DNA of 61,299 nucleotides from CAZAQK01 sp046344715 (lineage in GTDB: Bacteria > Pseudomonadota > Alphaproteobacteria > Rickettsiales > SXRF01). The position numbers and the translations under genes are program-made. Of this stretch, positions 1 through 10,041 are shown one piece after another (position 1 is the first letter of the stretch; each line of letters begins with the position of its first letter). The stretch spans positions 1-61,299 of the forward strand of contig JBKDKX010000021.1 of NCBI GenBank assembly GCA_046344715.1, given 5' to 3'. The notes beneath the pieces were generated by a model. The model ran no database searches. It saw only the letters and a list, made by a program, of their open reading frames with translations, and was not told the DNA's origin.

Positions 1-1783
<1,783 letters not shown>

Positions 1784-1843
1784 ATTTACTTAGTTCTCAA
1801 TTTAGAATTATTAATTTAAGAGATACGATGCCTGAACCATGAA

Positions 1844-1854
1844 CGTACAGAGCA
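1844..1854 (-). promoter_or_regulatory. Possible boxA-like antitermination element
   Basis: The minus strand reads TGCTCTGTACG in the leader, sharing its first six bases with the rRNA boxA core TGCTCTTTAACA. It lies about 60 bases before the 23S 5' end, a plausible site for a Nus-factor antitermination signal. The match is partial. Confidence 0.3.
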
Positions 1855-2087
1855 AAACATTGCTGTTCTGTTTCTGTGCATTCGGCACAATTCAGTCATC
1901 AACTCATCAAAATTTCATCGTCAGGTAGAATTGGCCCATTCCATCTTGCGATGGCGTGCGTGCCTTTTCCCGCGCCTGACAATGTAATATGATGCCAGAA
2001 AAACCTATTCACAATTTCAAACCGCAGCAGGTATTTAATGTAACTCAAACCCTGCAATTTCTTTCCTTCTCGTCGGAAGGAGGCAGA

Positions 2088-2116
2088 TGTATACAACCGG
2101 TTTTTTGGGTTGTCAA
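2088..2116 (-). promoter_or_regulatory. Sigma-70 promoter for the 23S rRNA unit
   Basis: On the minus strand a perfect -35 box TTGACA (2116-2111) is followed after 17 bases by TATACA (2093-2088), close to the -10 consensus. Transcription would start near 2081, about 300 bases before the mature 23S 5' end. A near-consensus promoter here is what a free-standing rRNA unit would need. Confidence 0.8.
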
Positions 2117-2201
2117 CACACATTATCACTTTTTTTATAATCGCTTAAAAACCCAGTAAGACTGCGGGTTACTGAAGATTTACCTAGTGTGTTTTTAAGT
2201 G

Positions 2202-2231
2202 TTGTCAAAATATTATTTTGGTGTGTTTAAT
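2202..2231 (+). promoter_or_regulatory. Weak candidate promoter upstream of clpS
   Basis: TTGTCA and TTTAAT, each one base from consensus, are separated by 18 bases about 190 bases upstream of clpS. The region is AT-rich, so a chance match is quite possible. Confidence 0.25.
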
Positions 2232-2421
2232 TCCAACAAATCACAGAAATCACCTTCGTGCACCTCCCCTATTCCCAACAGGATAAAAATGGTCTATAAA
2301 TAGACGGCACGGTTAATCAATGGGTTACACGGTTTTTTTAGACTTTCTTCACGATAAACCCGGAAAAACCCGCTGTTTTTAACGGTTTTGCAAGGTTCAC
2401 TTAACGACTTGTTCAACGTTT

Positions 2422-2790
2422 ATGGCGATAATGATGAGAGATAACACGATGTCTGGCTCCGATGGTAATACTGAGGGGGAAGTACAGGAAATCAGGACTG
2501 ATGGCCTGCTACTGGCGGATCCGAAGGCCAAAACCAAACGGCCGCCGTACTTCAAAGTTGTGTTGTTGAACGATGATTATACGCCTATGGACTTTGTCGT
2601 ATTTATACTAAAAGACATTTTCCATAAGGGGCATGAAGAAGCGGTCAACATCATGATGGAAGTACACCAGAAGGGTGCCGGAAATTGTGGTGTCTATACA
2701 CGCGATGTAGCGGAAACAAAGGCGGAAATGGTGATTACACTGGCCCGCCGGAACGAGTATCCCCTACAGTGTTGTGTGGAGAAGGAATAG
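2422..2790 (+). CDS. clpS: ATP-dependent Clp protease adaptor ClpS
   Basis: The 122-residue protein has the ClpS core. It contains PPYFKVVLLNDDYTPMDFV, followed by an IFHKGHEEA segment and a CGVYTRDVAETKA segment, which form the N-end-rule substrate pocket and ClpA-docking surface. ClpS delivers proteins with destabilising N-termini to ClpAP in the cytoplasm. It lies directly upstream of clpA, as in most Proteobacteria. The first ATG (2422) has no clear ribosome site. An internal ATG at 2449, preceded by GAGAG, is an alternative that removes nine residues. The acidic extension before the core is variable in the family. Confidence 0.95.
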   Translation: MAIMMRDNTMSGSDGNTEGEVQEIRTDGLLLADPKAKTKRPPYFKVVLLNDDYTPMDFVVFILKDIFHKGHEEAVNIMMEVHQKGAGNCGVYTRDVAETKAEMVITLARRNEYPLQCCVEKE

Positions 2791-2792
2791 AG

Positions 2793-2822
2793 GATGAAAG
2801 ATGAAACGATGAAAGATGAAAC
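2793..2822 (+). repeat. 15-base tandem repeat, two copies
   Basis: GATGAAAGATGAAAC occurs twice back to back between clpS and clpA. It is followed near 2850-2875 by a second short repetition of CGTATCATCC in the complementary sense. It is probably replication slippage with no evident function. Confidence 0.7.
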
Positions 2823-2895
2823 GATAGCGTAACGCTCCCGTATCATCCTGTCATCGTGGTTCGTATCATCCCGTTAATCGCAACGGAGTGCCGCC

Positions 2896-5232
2896 ATGCT
2901 GTCAAAGAACCTTGAAATTACGCTTCACCGCGCATTAGCTCTGGCTAAGAAATACCGCCATGAATATGCAACACTTGAGCATTTGCTCTTTGCGCTCACT
3001 GATGATGCGGATGCGCTCGCTGTGCTGCGCGGTTGCGGCATTGAAGTTGCCAACATCAAAAAATCACTGGGACAATTCCTTGAACAGGAACTCACCTCCC
3101 TTGTTATAGAAGACCTTGAAGAATCACGCCCCACTGCTGGTTTCCAGCGCGTTATCCACCGCGCGGCCATCCATGTGCAGTCTGCGGGCAAAAATGAAGT
3201 GACCGGCGCGAACGTGCTGGTCGCACTGTTTTCAGAACGCGATTCGCACGCTGTGTATTTCCTGCAGGAACAGGAACTCTCACGCCTTGATGTGGTGAAT
3301 TATATTTCGCACGGCATTGTAAAATATGCTGGTAACCAGAAAATTGCCGAGTGGCGTGCGGATACAGATGCCGATGATGCCACCTCTGCTGCTGAATCTC
3401 TGGAGCGTCCACACGCTGCAAAAGATAAAGACAAAGCCGATGCGCTTTCGCTCTATTGCGTGAACCTCAATAAAAAAGCTGAATCCGGCAAAACCGATAT
3501 TCTGGTTGGCCGTGAAGAAGAAGTGGATCGCACGGTTCAAATTCTTGCCCGCCGCAACAAAAATAATCCGCTGTATGTGGGTGAAGCAGGCGTGGGTAAA
3601 ACCGCGATTGCTGAAGGTCTGGCGCTCCGCATTGTGCGCGGTGAAGTGCCTGCCGTGCTGCGTAATGCTGTGATCTATTCTCTCGATATGGGTGCGCTGC
3701 TTGCCGGCACACGCTATCGCGGTGATTTTGAAGAACGCATGAAAAACGTAATCAAAGATATTGAAAAAGTGCCTGGCGCGATTTTGTTCATCGACGAAAT
3801 CCACACCATCATTGGTGCTGGTTCAACATCAGGCGGCGCGCTGGATGCGTGTAACTTGCTGAAGCCTGCGCTTGCACGTGGTGGTTTCCGTTGCATCGGC
3901 AGCACTACTTACAAAGAATATAAAAACTCGATTGAAAAAGATCGTGCGCTTGCACGCCGCTTCCAGAAAATTGATGTGGTTGAACCTTCGATTGAAAACT
4001 CCATCAAAATCCTGCGCGGCTTGAAACCGTATTACGAAGAGCATCACTCTGTGCGCTATACCTCCTCCGCGATTAAATCTGCGGTAGAGCTCTCTGCGCG
4101 CTATCTGCCAGACAGAAAGCTGCCGGATAAAGCGATTGACGTGCTGGATGAAGCCGGTGCTGCACAAATGCTGGTGCCTGAGAGTAAGCGAAAAAAAACT
4201 ATCACCAACAAAGAAGTGGAAGAAATCATCGCAAAAATGGCGCGTATGCCAGCGAAGAGTGTTTCTACTGATGATGCTGAATCACTCAAAAATCTTGAGC
4301 AGAATTTGAAACTCGTGGTGTTTGGCCAGAATAATGCGATTGAAGCGCTCAGCTCTGCCATTAAAATGGCACGCGCTGGTTTGCGTGAAGAAGAAAAGCC
4401 AATTGGTAATTACCTGTTCACCGGCCCTACCGGTGTGGGTAAAACCGAAGTGGCGCAGCAGCTTGCAACCCTCATGGGTATGGAGCTTCAGCGCTTTGAT
4501 ATGTCTGAATATATGGAAAAACATGCGGTATCACGCATGGTGGGCGCCCCTCCAGGCTATGTTGGTTTTGATCAGGGTGGCCTGCTCACCGATGCGGTGG
4601 ATAAAAACCCATACTGCGTGATTCTGCTTGATGAAATCGAAAAAGCGCATCCGGATGTGTATAACATCCTGCTGCAGGTGATGGATTATGGCCGCCTGAC
4701 CGATTCAAACGGCAAGACGGTGAATTTCCGCAACGCCATCATTATCATGACCTCAAACGCCGGTGCGGCCGATGTGGCACGCGCGCCTGTGGGCTTTACC
4801 AAAGTAGATCGACAGGGTGAAGACAAAGAAGCGATCAACCGCATGTTCGCACCAGAATTCCGCAACAGGCTTGATGCGATCATTAGCTTTGAACATTTAA
4901 CGCCGGACGTTGTGTCGCACGTGGTAAACAAATTCATCTTCCGCCTGGAATCACAGCTTGCTGACCGCAACGTGGCGATTCAGCTGGATGATTCTGCCCG
5001 CAAGTGGCTGGTAGACCGTGGGTATGACCGTGCGAACGGTGCCCGCCCAATGGCTCGCCTGATTGCCGAGAAAATCAAGAAACCGCTGGCTGATGAAGTG
5101 CTGTTTGGTAAACTCTCTAAAGGCGGCACGGTGAAAGTGACTGTGGAAAAAGATGAGCTGACATTCCAGTTCACCAAGGCCACCGGCACCCAGAAACATG
5201 CCTCCGAGGAAGATGGTGAATTGGTGAGTTGA
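2896..5232 (+). CDS. clpA: ATP-dependent Clp protease ATP-binding subunit ClpA
   Basis: This 778-residue protein is a two-ring AAA+ unfoldase that feeds substrates to ClpP. The N-domain (about 1-145) has the Clp_N double repeat beginning with LSKNLEITLHRAL. The D1 Walker A GEAGVGKT is at 229-236 and the D1 Walker B ILFIDEIHT follows. The D2 Walker A GPTGVGKT is at 510-517, with Walker B VILLDEIEKAHPDV. The length matches the family, and the absence of a ClpB middle coiled coil supports ClpA. The ATG is preceded by a GGAG site. The gene follows clpS by 105 bases and ends before a strong stem-loop. Confidence 0.98.
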   Translation: MLSKNLEITLHRALALAKKYRHEYATLEHLLFALTDDADALAVLRGCGIEVANIKKSLGQFLEQELTSLVIEDLEESRPTAGFQRVIHRAAIHVQSAGKNEVTGANVLVALFSERDSHAVYFLQEQELSRLDVVNYISHGIVKYAGNQKIAEWRADTDADDATSAAESLERPHAAKDKDKADALSLYCVNLNKKAESGKTDILVGREEEVDRTVQILARRNKNNPLYVGEAGVGKTAIAEGLALRIVRGEVPAVLRNAVIYSLDMGALLAGTRYRGDFEERMKNVIKDIEKVPGAILFIDEIHTIIGAGSTSGGALDACNLLKPALARGGFRCIGSTTYKEYKNSIEKDRALARRFQKIDVVEPSIENSIKILRGLKPYYEEHHSVRYTSSAIKSAVELSARYLPDRKLPDKAIDVLDEAGAAQMLVPESKRKKTITNKEVEEIIAKMARMPAKSVSTDDAESLKNLEQNLKLVVFGQNNAIEALSSAIKMARAGLREEEKPIGNYLFTGPTGVGKTEVAQQLATLMGMELQRFDMSEYMEKHAVSRMVGAPPGYVGFDQGGLLTDAVDKNPYCVILLDEIEKAHPDVYNILLQVMDYGRLTDSNGKTVNFRNAIIIMTSNAGAADVARAPVGFTKVDRQGEDKEAINRMFAPEFRNRLDAIISFEHLTPDVVSHVVNKFIFRLESQLADRNVAIQLDDSARKWLVDRGYDRANGARPMARLIAEKIKKPLADEVLFGKLSKGGTVKVTVEKDELTFQFTKATGTQKHASEEDGELVS

Positions 5233-5256
5233 TATTATTATATATAACAATGATTT

Positions 5257-5280
5257 ATGGCGCACCTTGTGGTGCGCCAT
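5257..5280 (+). terminator. Stem-loop after clpA
   Basis: A perfect 10-bp stem, ATGGCGCACC with GGTGCGCCAT, encloses the tetraloop TTGT 25 bases after the clpA stop. No T-tract follows on either strand, so it may protect the mRNA 3' end or act as a weak terminator. Confidence 0.6.
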
Positions 5281-5365
5281 TGTCACAAAAACATAATAAT
5301 TAATTAGTTAATATCGCCCATTAAGCCTGATAAAATGGTCAGCATAACAACGGAGCTTTAAGCCT

Positions 5366-5962
5366 ATGGCAAGAATTTATTACGACCTGACTAAACTGGA
5401 TGAATGTAAATCCCTGCTGAACAATCTGCTGGAAGTGGTAGATGATAGCGCAATGACGGCACAGATAAATAAGCAATGGGAAGGGGAAGAAGCTGAGAAC
5501 CAGCTGGCAGAATATCGTGATAACGTGCGCGCACCACTGCAACGTGCCTTGGCACTGCTGGATAAGGCCGAAGATATCACCACAAAGCGTATGAACCCCA
5601 GAGAAAAACTGGATTATGAAGCCAGCATGCAGGGTCAGAAAAAACTGTCTGAGCAATTAGCGGAAGCATTTGAAGATAAAACCTTTGAGCAAATAGCCGA
5701 AAGAGCCGCAAGTATCGCCAGAAATATTGAAGATAAAACCTATACGCTAGAGCAACAGCAAAAGAAAAAAGATACCGGCGAACGACATGAAGATATTCAA
5801 ATTCTGGGCGATTTAAGTAGTGGATTACGTCGTATCGAAGACATGTCACAGAAAGCAAAAAGAAATTTCGATACTATGACTGATATAGGCGCAATCAGCA
5901 AATTACATACAAAACTAGAAGATTTTGAAAGAAGCATAGAACGCGGCCGCCGGAAGGGCTGA
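5366..5962 (+). CDS. Hypothetical coiled-coil protein
   Basis: The product is 198 residues, highly charged and mostly predicted helix, with no signal peptide, membrane segment or cysteine pattern. The long Lys/Glu/Gln-rich stretch at about 60-150 suggests an extended coiled coil, and the protein ends in a basic tail, ERGRRKG. I do not recognise a family. The start has GGAG 11 bases upstream. Its stop codon directly abuts the stop of the convergent protease gene. The style (soluble, charged, helical) resembles the hypothetical genes at 50561, 51029 and 56904, which may be lineage-specific cytoplasmic proteins. Confidence 0.75.
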   Translation: MARIYYDLTKLDECKSLLNNLLEVVDDSAMTAQINKQWEGEEAENQLAEYRDNVRAPLQRALALLDKAEDITTKRMNPREKLDYEASMQGQKKLSEQLAEAFEDKTFEQIAERAASIARNIEDKTYTLEQQQKKKDTGERHEDIQILGDLSSGLRRIEDMSQKAKRNFDTMTDIGAISKLHTKLEDFERSIERGRRKG

Positions 5963-6688
5963 TTAACGCACTTCCGTTTTATACGCGCAGCGGACGTTCA
6001 CTACAAAGCGGTTGGCCATATCGGTGATGCTGCTTGCCGATAAATCATTGCTGGAATCTTCCTCGCGGTAATATACGCGGTACCCATCCAGAAAATTTCT
6101 AAGCGTAGGCAGGGTGATAGCAATGCCAGAATTACGTGTTACACCATCGTGTGGTCTATCGGATTCATAGGTGTAGATGGTAGCTTTTGCCGTCACCACC
6201 CCTACCACATTTCCTGACACATCCAGCAATGGCCCGCCGCTATTGCCCTGCGCTATGACATCGCTTACTTCCATCCACTGGTCTTCACCCTTTGGCCCTT
6301 TTAAACTAAGCACTTCCGCCTCACGCGTGATAGTGTTTCCTGCCTTTGCAGATTCTCCCGGATACCCCACTATCACTACCCGTTCGCCCTTCTCTACCGG
6401 TTGTGATTCCGGCCTGAAAAACGCAACATAGGGCGGTGTGGTATCTATTTTGAGCAAGGCTAAATCCTGATCATAATCACGGCCGATAATCTTTGCCGGT
6501 TGCTCAGCAACTGCGCCAGACACCACGATATTGTGGCAGTTATTCACTACATGTTTGTTAGTAACAATATGTCCACCCTGACTAACAAAAAAACCAGTGC
6601 CAGAGGTCATGAATACCTTGACTGTTTTTGCCTCAGCACTGTGCAGTGAAGCCGTTATCATCAAGATGGTTAGGGTAACTTTTTTCAT
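5963..6688 (-). CDS. Exported trypsin-like serine protease (S1C/HtrA-type catalytic domain)
   Basis: The 241-residue protein starts with a Sec signal peptide (about 1-20, ending HSAEA). A trypsin fold follows with all three catalytic residues in context: His in VTNKHVV, Asp in RDYDQDLALLKI and Ser in QGNSGGPLL. No PDZ domain follows, so it is shorter than DegP/DegS and probably a free periplasmic protease. The start codon overlaps the motB stop as ATGA, implying translational coupling. It could act in envelope protein quality control; the substrate is unknown. Confidence 0.88.
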   Translation of the reverse strand: MKKVTLTILMITASLHSAEAKTVKVFMTSGTGFFVSQGGHIVTNKHVVNNCHNIVVSGAVAEQPAKIIGRDYDQDLALLKIDTTPPYVAFFRPESQPVEKGERVVIVGYPGESAKAGNTITREAEVLSLKGPKGEDQWMEVSDVIAQGNSGGPLLDVSGNVVGVVTAKATIYTYESDRPHDGVTRNSGIAITLPTLRNFLDGYRVYYREEDSSNDLSASSITDMANRFVVNVRCAYKTEVR

Positions 6689-7752
6689 GGTTTAGGTGCT
6701 GGTGGCGGTGTTGCAGGAGCAGCGGGCTTAGCCGTAGGCGTAGCACCTGGAGACATCTTCGGTTTAGATTGCTTGGCTTCCGGCACAGAAAGAATATTGC
6801 GTGATGTTGGAGCCACCTGCGGATCACGGAAATACGAACCACGCATCAATAAAATGGTAATACGGCGGTTGCGCGGATTGTTTGGTTCATCAGGAATCAG
6901 AAGCTCCCTGTCCGCAAAACCTATGATTTTGACAATACGCTCCTGCTGTAATTGCGTAGATGCAAGGAAACGACGCGCAGAATTGGAACGATCCGCCGAA
7001 AGCTCCCAGTTGGTATAGAGTGGATTTACTACCGTACCCCCCGCATCGGTGTGACCATTGATAGTAATGTTATTGGGTGTTTTGATGATGATATTCACCA
7101 TCGAATCCAGCACCTTTTTGCCTACCTCTGTAAGCACAGCACGACCAGGCAGGAACATTGGCTTCTGCCTGTCATCAATCAGGTCAATTTTCATGCCCTC
7201 AGGTGTTTGCTGTACCACAATATTATTTTTATACTCCTTAAGATCCGGATCCTGCTCCACAGCCTGTTTAATTTCCTCTGACGCTTCACTGAATGCTTCA
7301 GCATCTTCCTGACCACCACCCATTGCATCAGTGGTTTCCTCAGACTCCTCTTTCTTGGCGCCTTTAATTTCCTTGTAGGCATCATCGGCATTCTCTTCAG
7401 GTTTGGTAATATCTTGATTGGGTGTTTCAGCGACTGTACCCTGCTGCACCTGCCCTACCACCAAACCTGGTGCCGTCATATCCTGCTTGGAGGTGCCGTC
7501 TTTGGTGTCCGCCTTCTGCCCTCCATCAAAGCCGATACCCTGTGAATCTTTTAACCCAACCGTTGGTGTAAAATGCTCTGCAATACCTGCCTTTTGCTCG
7601 CTGCTGGTGGCATTAAGCAGCCACAGAAGTAGGAAGAACGCCATCATCGCCGTTACAAAGTCGGCATACGCCACCTTCCACGCGCCACCATGATGCCCGT
7701 GGCCGCCTTTTTTAATCTTTTTAATAATGATGGGTTGGTCTTTGCCTGCCAT
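6685..7752 (-). CDS. motB: MotB-family flagellar motor / OmpA-domain protein
   Basis: The 355-residue protein has a His/Gly/Lys-rich cytoplasmic N-terminus and one membrane helix (about 30-50). That helix carries the Asp of VAYADFVTAMMAFFLL, which matches the proton-accepting Asp of MotB. A periplasmic linker rich in Glu and Asp follows, then a C-terminal OmpA/MotB peptidoglycan-binding domain with INGHTDAGG and LSADRSNSARRFL. A Pro/Ala/Lys tail ends it. MotB with MotA forms the stator that drives flagellar rotation. No motA is adjacent. The downstream protease is translationally coupled. A CtrA-like box with a -10 hexamer lies just upstream. Confidence 0.9.
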   Translation of the reverse strand: MAGKDQPIIIKKIKKGGHGHHGGAWKVAYADFVTAMMAFFLLLWLLNATSSEQKAGIAEHFTPTVGLKDSQGIGFDGGQKADTKDGTSKQDMTAPGLVVGQVQQGTVAETPNQDITKPEENADDAYKEIKGAKKEESEETTDAMGGGQEDAEAFSEASEEIKQAVEQDPDLKEYKNNIVVQQTPEGMKIDLIDDRQKPMFLPGRAVLTEVGKKVLDSMVNIIIKTPNNITINGHTDAGGTVVNPLYTNWELSADRSNSARRFLASTQLQQERIVKIIGFADRELLIPDEPNNPRNRRITILLMRGSYFRDPQVAPTSRNILSVPEAKQSKPKMSPGATPTAKPAAPATPPPAPKP

Positions 7753-7761
7753 AATCTAGCG

Positions 7762-7793
7762 ATTATGCCAACTGGTAGTTAACGAGTGGTTAC
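7762..7793 (-). promoter_or_regulatory. CtrA-like box and -10 element upstream of motB
   Basis: On the minus strand GTAA-N7-TTAA (7793-7779, seven of eight CtrA consensus bases) is followed after 11 bases by CATAAT (7767-7762). The same box-to--10 spacing (12 bases) occurs upstream of cpaB and of the first tadE-like gene. The site overlaps the end of the upstream methyltransferase gene. Confidence 0.45.
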
Positions 7794-8407
7794 AGATCAC
7801 CACGATAAACCCACACATGAGCAGGAGGGACATTAGCTATAACGGTTTTTACCCGGTGCCCAACCAGCGCATTTTTTTCTAGAGAATAGCGGCTAATGGG
7901 CGACCCCGGGCCATAAGTAAACTGAATAATTCTTCCCTCATCCCCTATTGCAGCCGCCATCTGTGCCACAATCGCACGGCGGATTTCTTTGGGGATGCTA
8001 AGAAGTGGCAGACTGGATACAATGGCGTTCACCTTGGTAATACCCTGTTCTTTCAGCAATTCATTCAAATGCAAAGCATCGGTACACACGATATTCACAG
8101 CCGGGTAATGCGCTTTAAGCAGCCCATGAAGCCGTGGCTCGCGCTCAACAACCAGTAAGTTCTTTACAGGAATACCGGAATGCAGCAACTCATGCGTAAC
8201 AACCCCTGTGCCTGCGCCAAGTTCAATCACCACACCTTCCTGAGTGGTATCTACCTGAGCAGCCATAGCACGCGCCAGCCAGCGCGAACTGGGAACAACC
8301 GATCCCATTGCCAACGGTGAGCGCACCCATGCCTTGAGAAACTGTGATTGCTTGCGTTTACGCTTGGGTGGAATGGCCATGTCTATTTCTGCTGCACTAT
8401 CTTGCAC
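7790..8407 (-). CDS. SAM-dependent methyltransferase, phospholipid N-methyltransferase (PmtA)-like
   Basis: A class I methyltransferase with the SAM motif VIELGAGTGVVTHELL lies near residues 60-75, after a basic N-terminus with KPKRKRKQ-type residues and the phrase RSPLAMGSVVPSSRWLARAMA. The arrangement and a C-terminus of NVPPAHVWVYRG type resemble PmtA proteins, which methylate phosphatidylethanolamine toward phosphatidylcholine at the membrane. A KsgA-like rRNA methylase is the alternative. The start is uncertain. GTG at 8407 has a good AGGAG six bases upstream, while the longer TTG at 8425 has none. It overlaps the creatininase-like gene by 11 bases (29 with the longer start), so the two are probably co-transcribed. 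Confidence 0.8.
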   Translation of the reverse strand: MQDSAAEIDMAIPPKRKRKQSQFLKAWVRSPLAMGSVVPSSRWLARAMAAQVDTTQEGVVIELGAGTGVVTHELLHSGIPVKNLLVVEREPRLHGLLKAHYPAVNIVCTDALHLNELLKEQGITKVNAIVSSLPLLSIPKEIRRAIVAQMAAAIGDEGRIIQFTYGPGSPISRYSLEKNALVGHRVKTVIANVPPAHVWVYRGDL

Positions 8408-9200
8408 GATAGGCTCCTGATTCAATTTGCTTCACTGCCGCCTCAATTTTAAGGCTTAAGAAGCGCCGCCCATGCTCGGCAGATGCCATGGATGAATCGC
8501 CTGCTGCGCCTGTGGTTTTATAATCGCTATCTTTGCGTTTTCCAAGCTGATTACTGCGTACACTGACCGCATCGATCGCAAGGAGTTCTGACGTATCAAT
8601 AATACCTGCATGTGCGCCCGGATTTGGGGTTTTGGTGCCGATTTTTTCTGCCCATGCTTCCTGACCATTATTAGAATAATAATCTGATACATGCAGCACG
8701 CGAACACCACTACTCTGCCACTTGCCAGTCAGGCGATTCGCAACATGTTGCTGCACGTTCTGCGAGCCACCGCTGTCGCCAACAAAACATATGGTTCTGA
8801 AACCATGCTGCTTCAGACTGGCCGCTACATCCTCTAACGTACGGGTAAACGTATCCTCTGATATGGAGATGGTTCCGGCAAACTGCATATGCCCTTCCGG
8901 CGGATTGATACGACCATTGGGAGAGAATGGCACTACAGGTGCCACCAGCGTATTCCTAAGCTTTTGTGCAATTTCACCTGATGTATAATGTACAATAGCG
9001 TTGTGCTTTCTAGTAGCCATCTGCGGGCCGTTTTGCTCTACGCTGCCAATCGGCACAATCACGGTGGTGGCACCGCCCTGAATACGATCACGAATTTCCA
9101 TCCATGTCATATCCTCCATATACACTTCACGGAGTTCGGCATATGCTGGCAATCCCAGAAGGGAAAAAATAAGCGCGAGCACTGCGGTAATTCTTGCCAT
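8397..9200 (-). CDS. Exported creatininase-family protein
   Basis: The 267-residue protein has a Sec signal peptide (about 1-21, ending PAYA) and a creatininase-like amidohydrolase domain. The signature reads VPIGSVEQNGPQMATRKHN, where classical members have EQHGPH followed by Asp, so at least one metal ligand (His) is replaced by Asn. A later Asp/Gly loop, CFVGDSGGSQ, and a PGAHAGIIDTSE segment match the other metal-binding regions. Cytoplasmic creatininases act on creatinine or on formamide intermediates; the role of this exported variant is unknown. GAGAAGG lies 10 bases before the ATG. Confidence 0.85.
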   Translation of the reverse strand: MARITAVLALIFSLLGLPAYAELREVYMEDMTWMEIRDRIQGGATTVIVPIGSVEQNGPQMATRKHNAIVHYTSGEIAQKLRNTLVAPVVPFSPNGRINPPEGHMQFAGTISISEDTFTRTLEDVAASLKQHGFRTICFVGDSGGSQNVQQHVANRLTGKWQSSGVRVLHVSDYYSNNGQEAWAEKIGTKTPNPGAHAGIIDTSELLAIDAVSVRSNQLGKRKDSDYKTTGAAGDSSMASAEHGRRFLSLKIEAAVKQIESGAYRAR

Positions 9201-9247
9201 TTGCGACCAACCTTCTCTATTATTCTATATTCCGTGCCGTAGACACC

Positions 9248-9880
9248 ATGAACAAAACACAGATTGATACCATATTCAGCCGTTTTGCAAAAGCTGAACC
9301 TGCGCCAAAAACCGAGCTTTATTTTACCAATGATTTCACATTGTTGGTGGCTATTGTGCTTTCTGCACAGGCCACAGATGCCGGCGTAAACAAGGCCACA
9401 CCTGCCCTGTTTAAGGTGGCAGATACGCCAAAGATGATGCTGGCACTTGGCGAAACGGGACTTAAAACCCATATAAAAACCATAGGGTTGTTCAACTCCA
9501 AGGCTAAAAATATTATTGCCCTAAGTGCACGGCTTATCGAGGTATATGGCGGAAAAGTGCCGGATGACAGGGAGGCACTCATGAGCCTACCCGGCGTTGG
9601 CCGCAAAACCGCGAATGTATGGCTCAATTGTGCACGAGGTCATCACACCATCGCAGTGGATACGCATGTATTTCGTGTGGCCAACCGCATTGGCCTGTGC
9701 AAAACCACCACACCGGATGCCACCGAGTTTGCACTGGAAAAAGCCATTACTGATGAATGGAAACAACACGCTCATCACTGGCTGATTTTACATGGCCGCT
9801 ACGTTTGCAAGGCACGCAAACCGGAATGTGGCCGGTGTCTAATTGTTGATGTGTGTGAATATAAGGGGAAGAATATATAA
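9248..9880 (+). CDS. nth: Endonuclease III (DNA N-glycosylase/AP lyase)
   Basis: This 210-residue base-excision repair enzyme removes oxidised pyrimidines. The helix-hairpin-helix LPGVGRKTANVWL carries the catalytic Lys, VDTHVFRV carries the catalytic Asp, and the C-terminus has the iron-sulphur pattern C-X6-C-X2-C-X5-C (CKARKPECGRC then VDVC). ATG at 9248 was chosen because it gives the conserved start MNKTQI. An upstream ATG at 9194 would overlap the divergent creatininase-like gene and add 18 unlike residues. Confidence 0.97.
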   Translation: MNKTQIDTIFSRFAKAEPAPKTELYFTNDFTLLVAIVLSAQATDAGVNKATPALFKVADTPKMMLALGETGLKTHIKTIGLFNSKAKNIIALSARLIEVYGGKVPDDREALMSLPGVGRKTANVWLNCARGHHTIAVDTHVFRVANRIGLCKTTTPDATEFALEKAITDEWKQHAHHWLILHGRYVCKARKPECGRCLIVDVCEYKGKNI

Positions 9881-10005
9881 TTGTCCCCCTTCGCGTCTGC
9901 TGACGCTCAGATGGGACACCGCTTTGCGGGCTGATGGCTCGCGTGGCCTACTGGCCACATTTGTGTGTTATGCGAGCGCAGCAGCGCGAGTCAGCCTTGA
10001 GCCAC

Positions 10006-10039
10006 GCCCATGCGAAAATCAGTAGATTTTCGCATGGGC
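10006..10039. terminator. Long perfect hairpin between convergent nth and nadE
   Basis: A 15-bp perfect stem (GCCCATGCGAAAATC with its complement) with loop AGTA ends two bases before the nadE stop. It sits between converging genes and could end transcription from both. No strong T-tract follows, so the mechanism is unclear. The preceding 9885-10000 stretch is GC-rich with no recognisable gene. Confidence 0.55.
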
Positions 10040-10041
10040 TA

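Larger units (their letters stand above)
1784..2421. other. Intergenic region: 23S leader and clpS upstream region
   Basis: This is a gene-free stretch of about 640 bases between the 23S gene (minus strand) and clpS (plus strand). I see no tRNA-Ile or tRNA-Ala, no 16S 3' end and no anti-Shine-Dalgarno sequence, so it is not a normal 16S-23S spacer. The left half should be the transcribed leader of the 23S precursor, starting near 2081. The right half carries clpS upstream sequence with AT-rich tracts, a small inverted repeat CAGTAA/TTACTG near 2155-2175, and paired GTCTAT/ATAGAC arms at 2292-2305. The function of these repeats is unknown. Confidence 0.7.

Noticed and set aside
2400..2415. TTAA-N7-TTCA before clpS as a CtrA box
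   Set aside because: It is a seven-of-eight match in AT-rich sequence with no -10 at the spacing seen elsewhere and no functional link to CtrA.
3280..3804. A 174-codon antisense ORF inside clpA
   Set aside because: It is a shadow of a strongly conserved coding region, with no ribosome site and a low-complexity His/Phe-rich product.
9194..9247. Upstream ATG extending nth
   Set aside because: It would overlap the divergent creatininase-like start and adds residues unlike endonuclease III.
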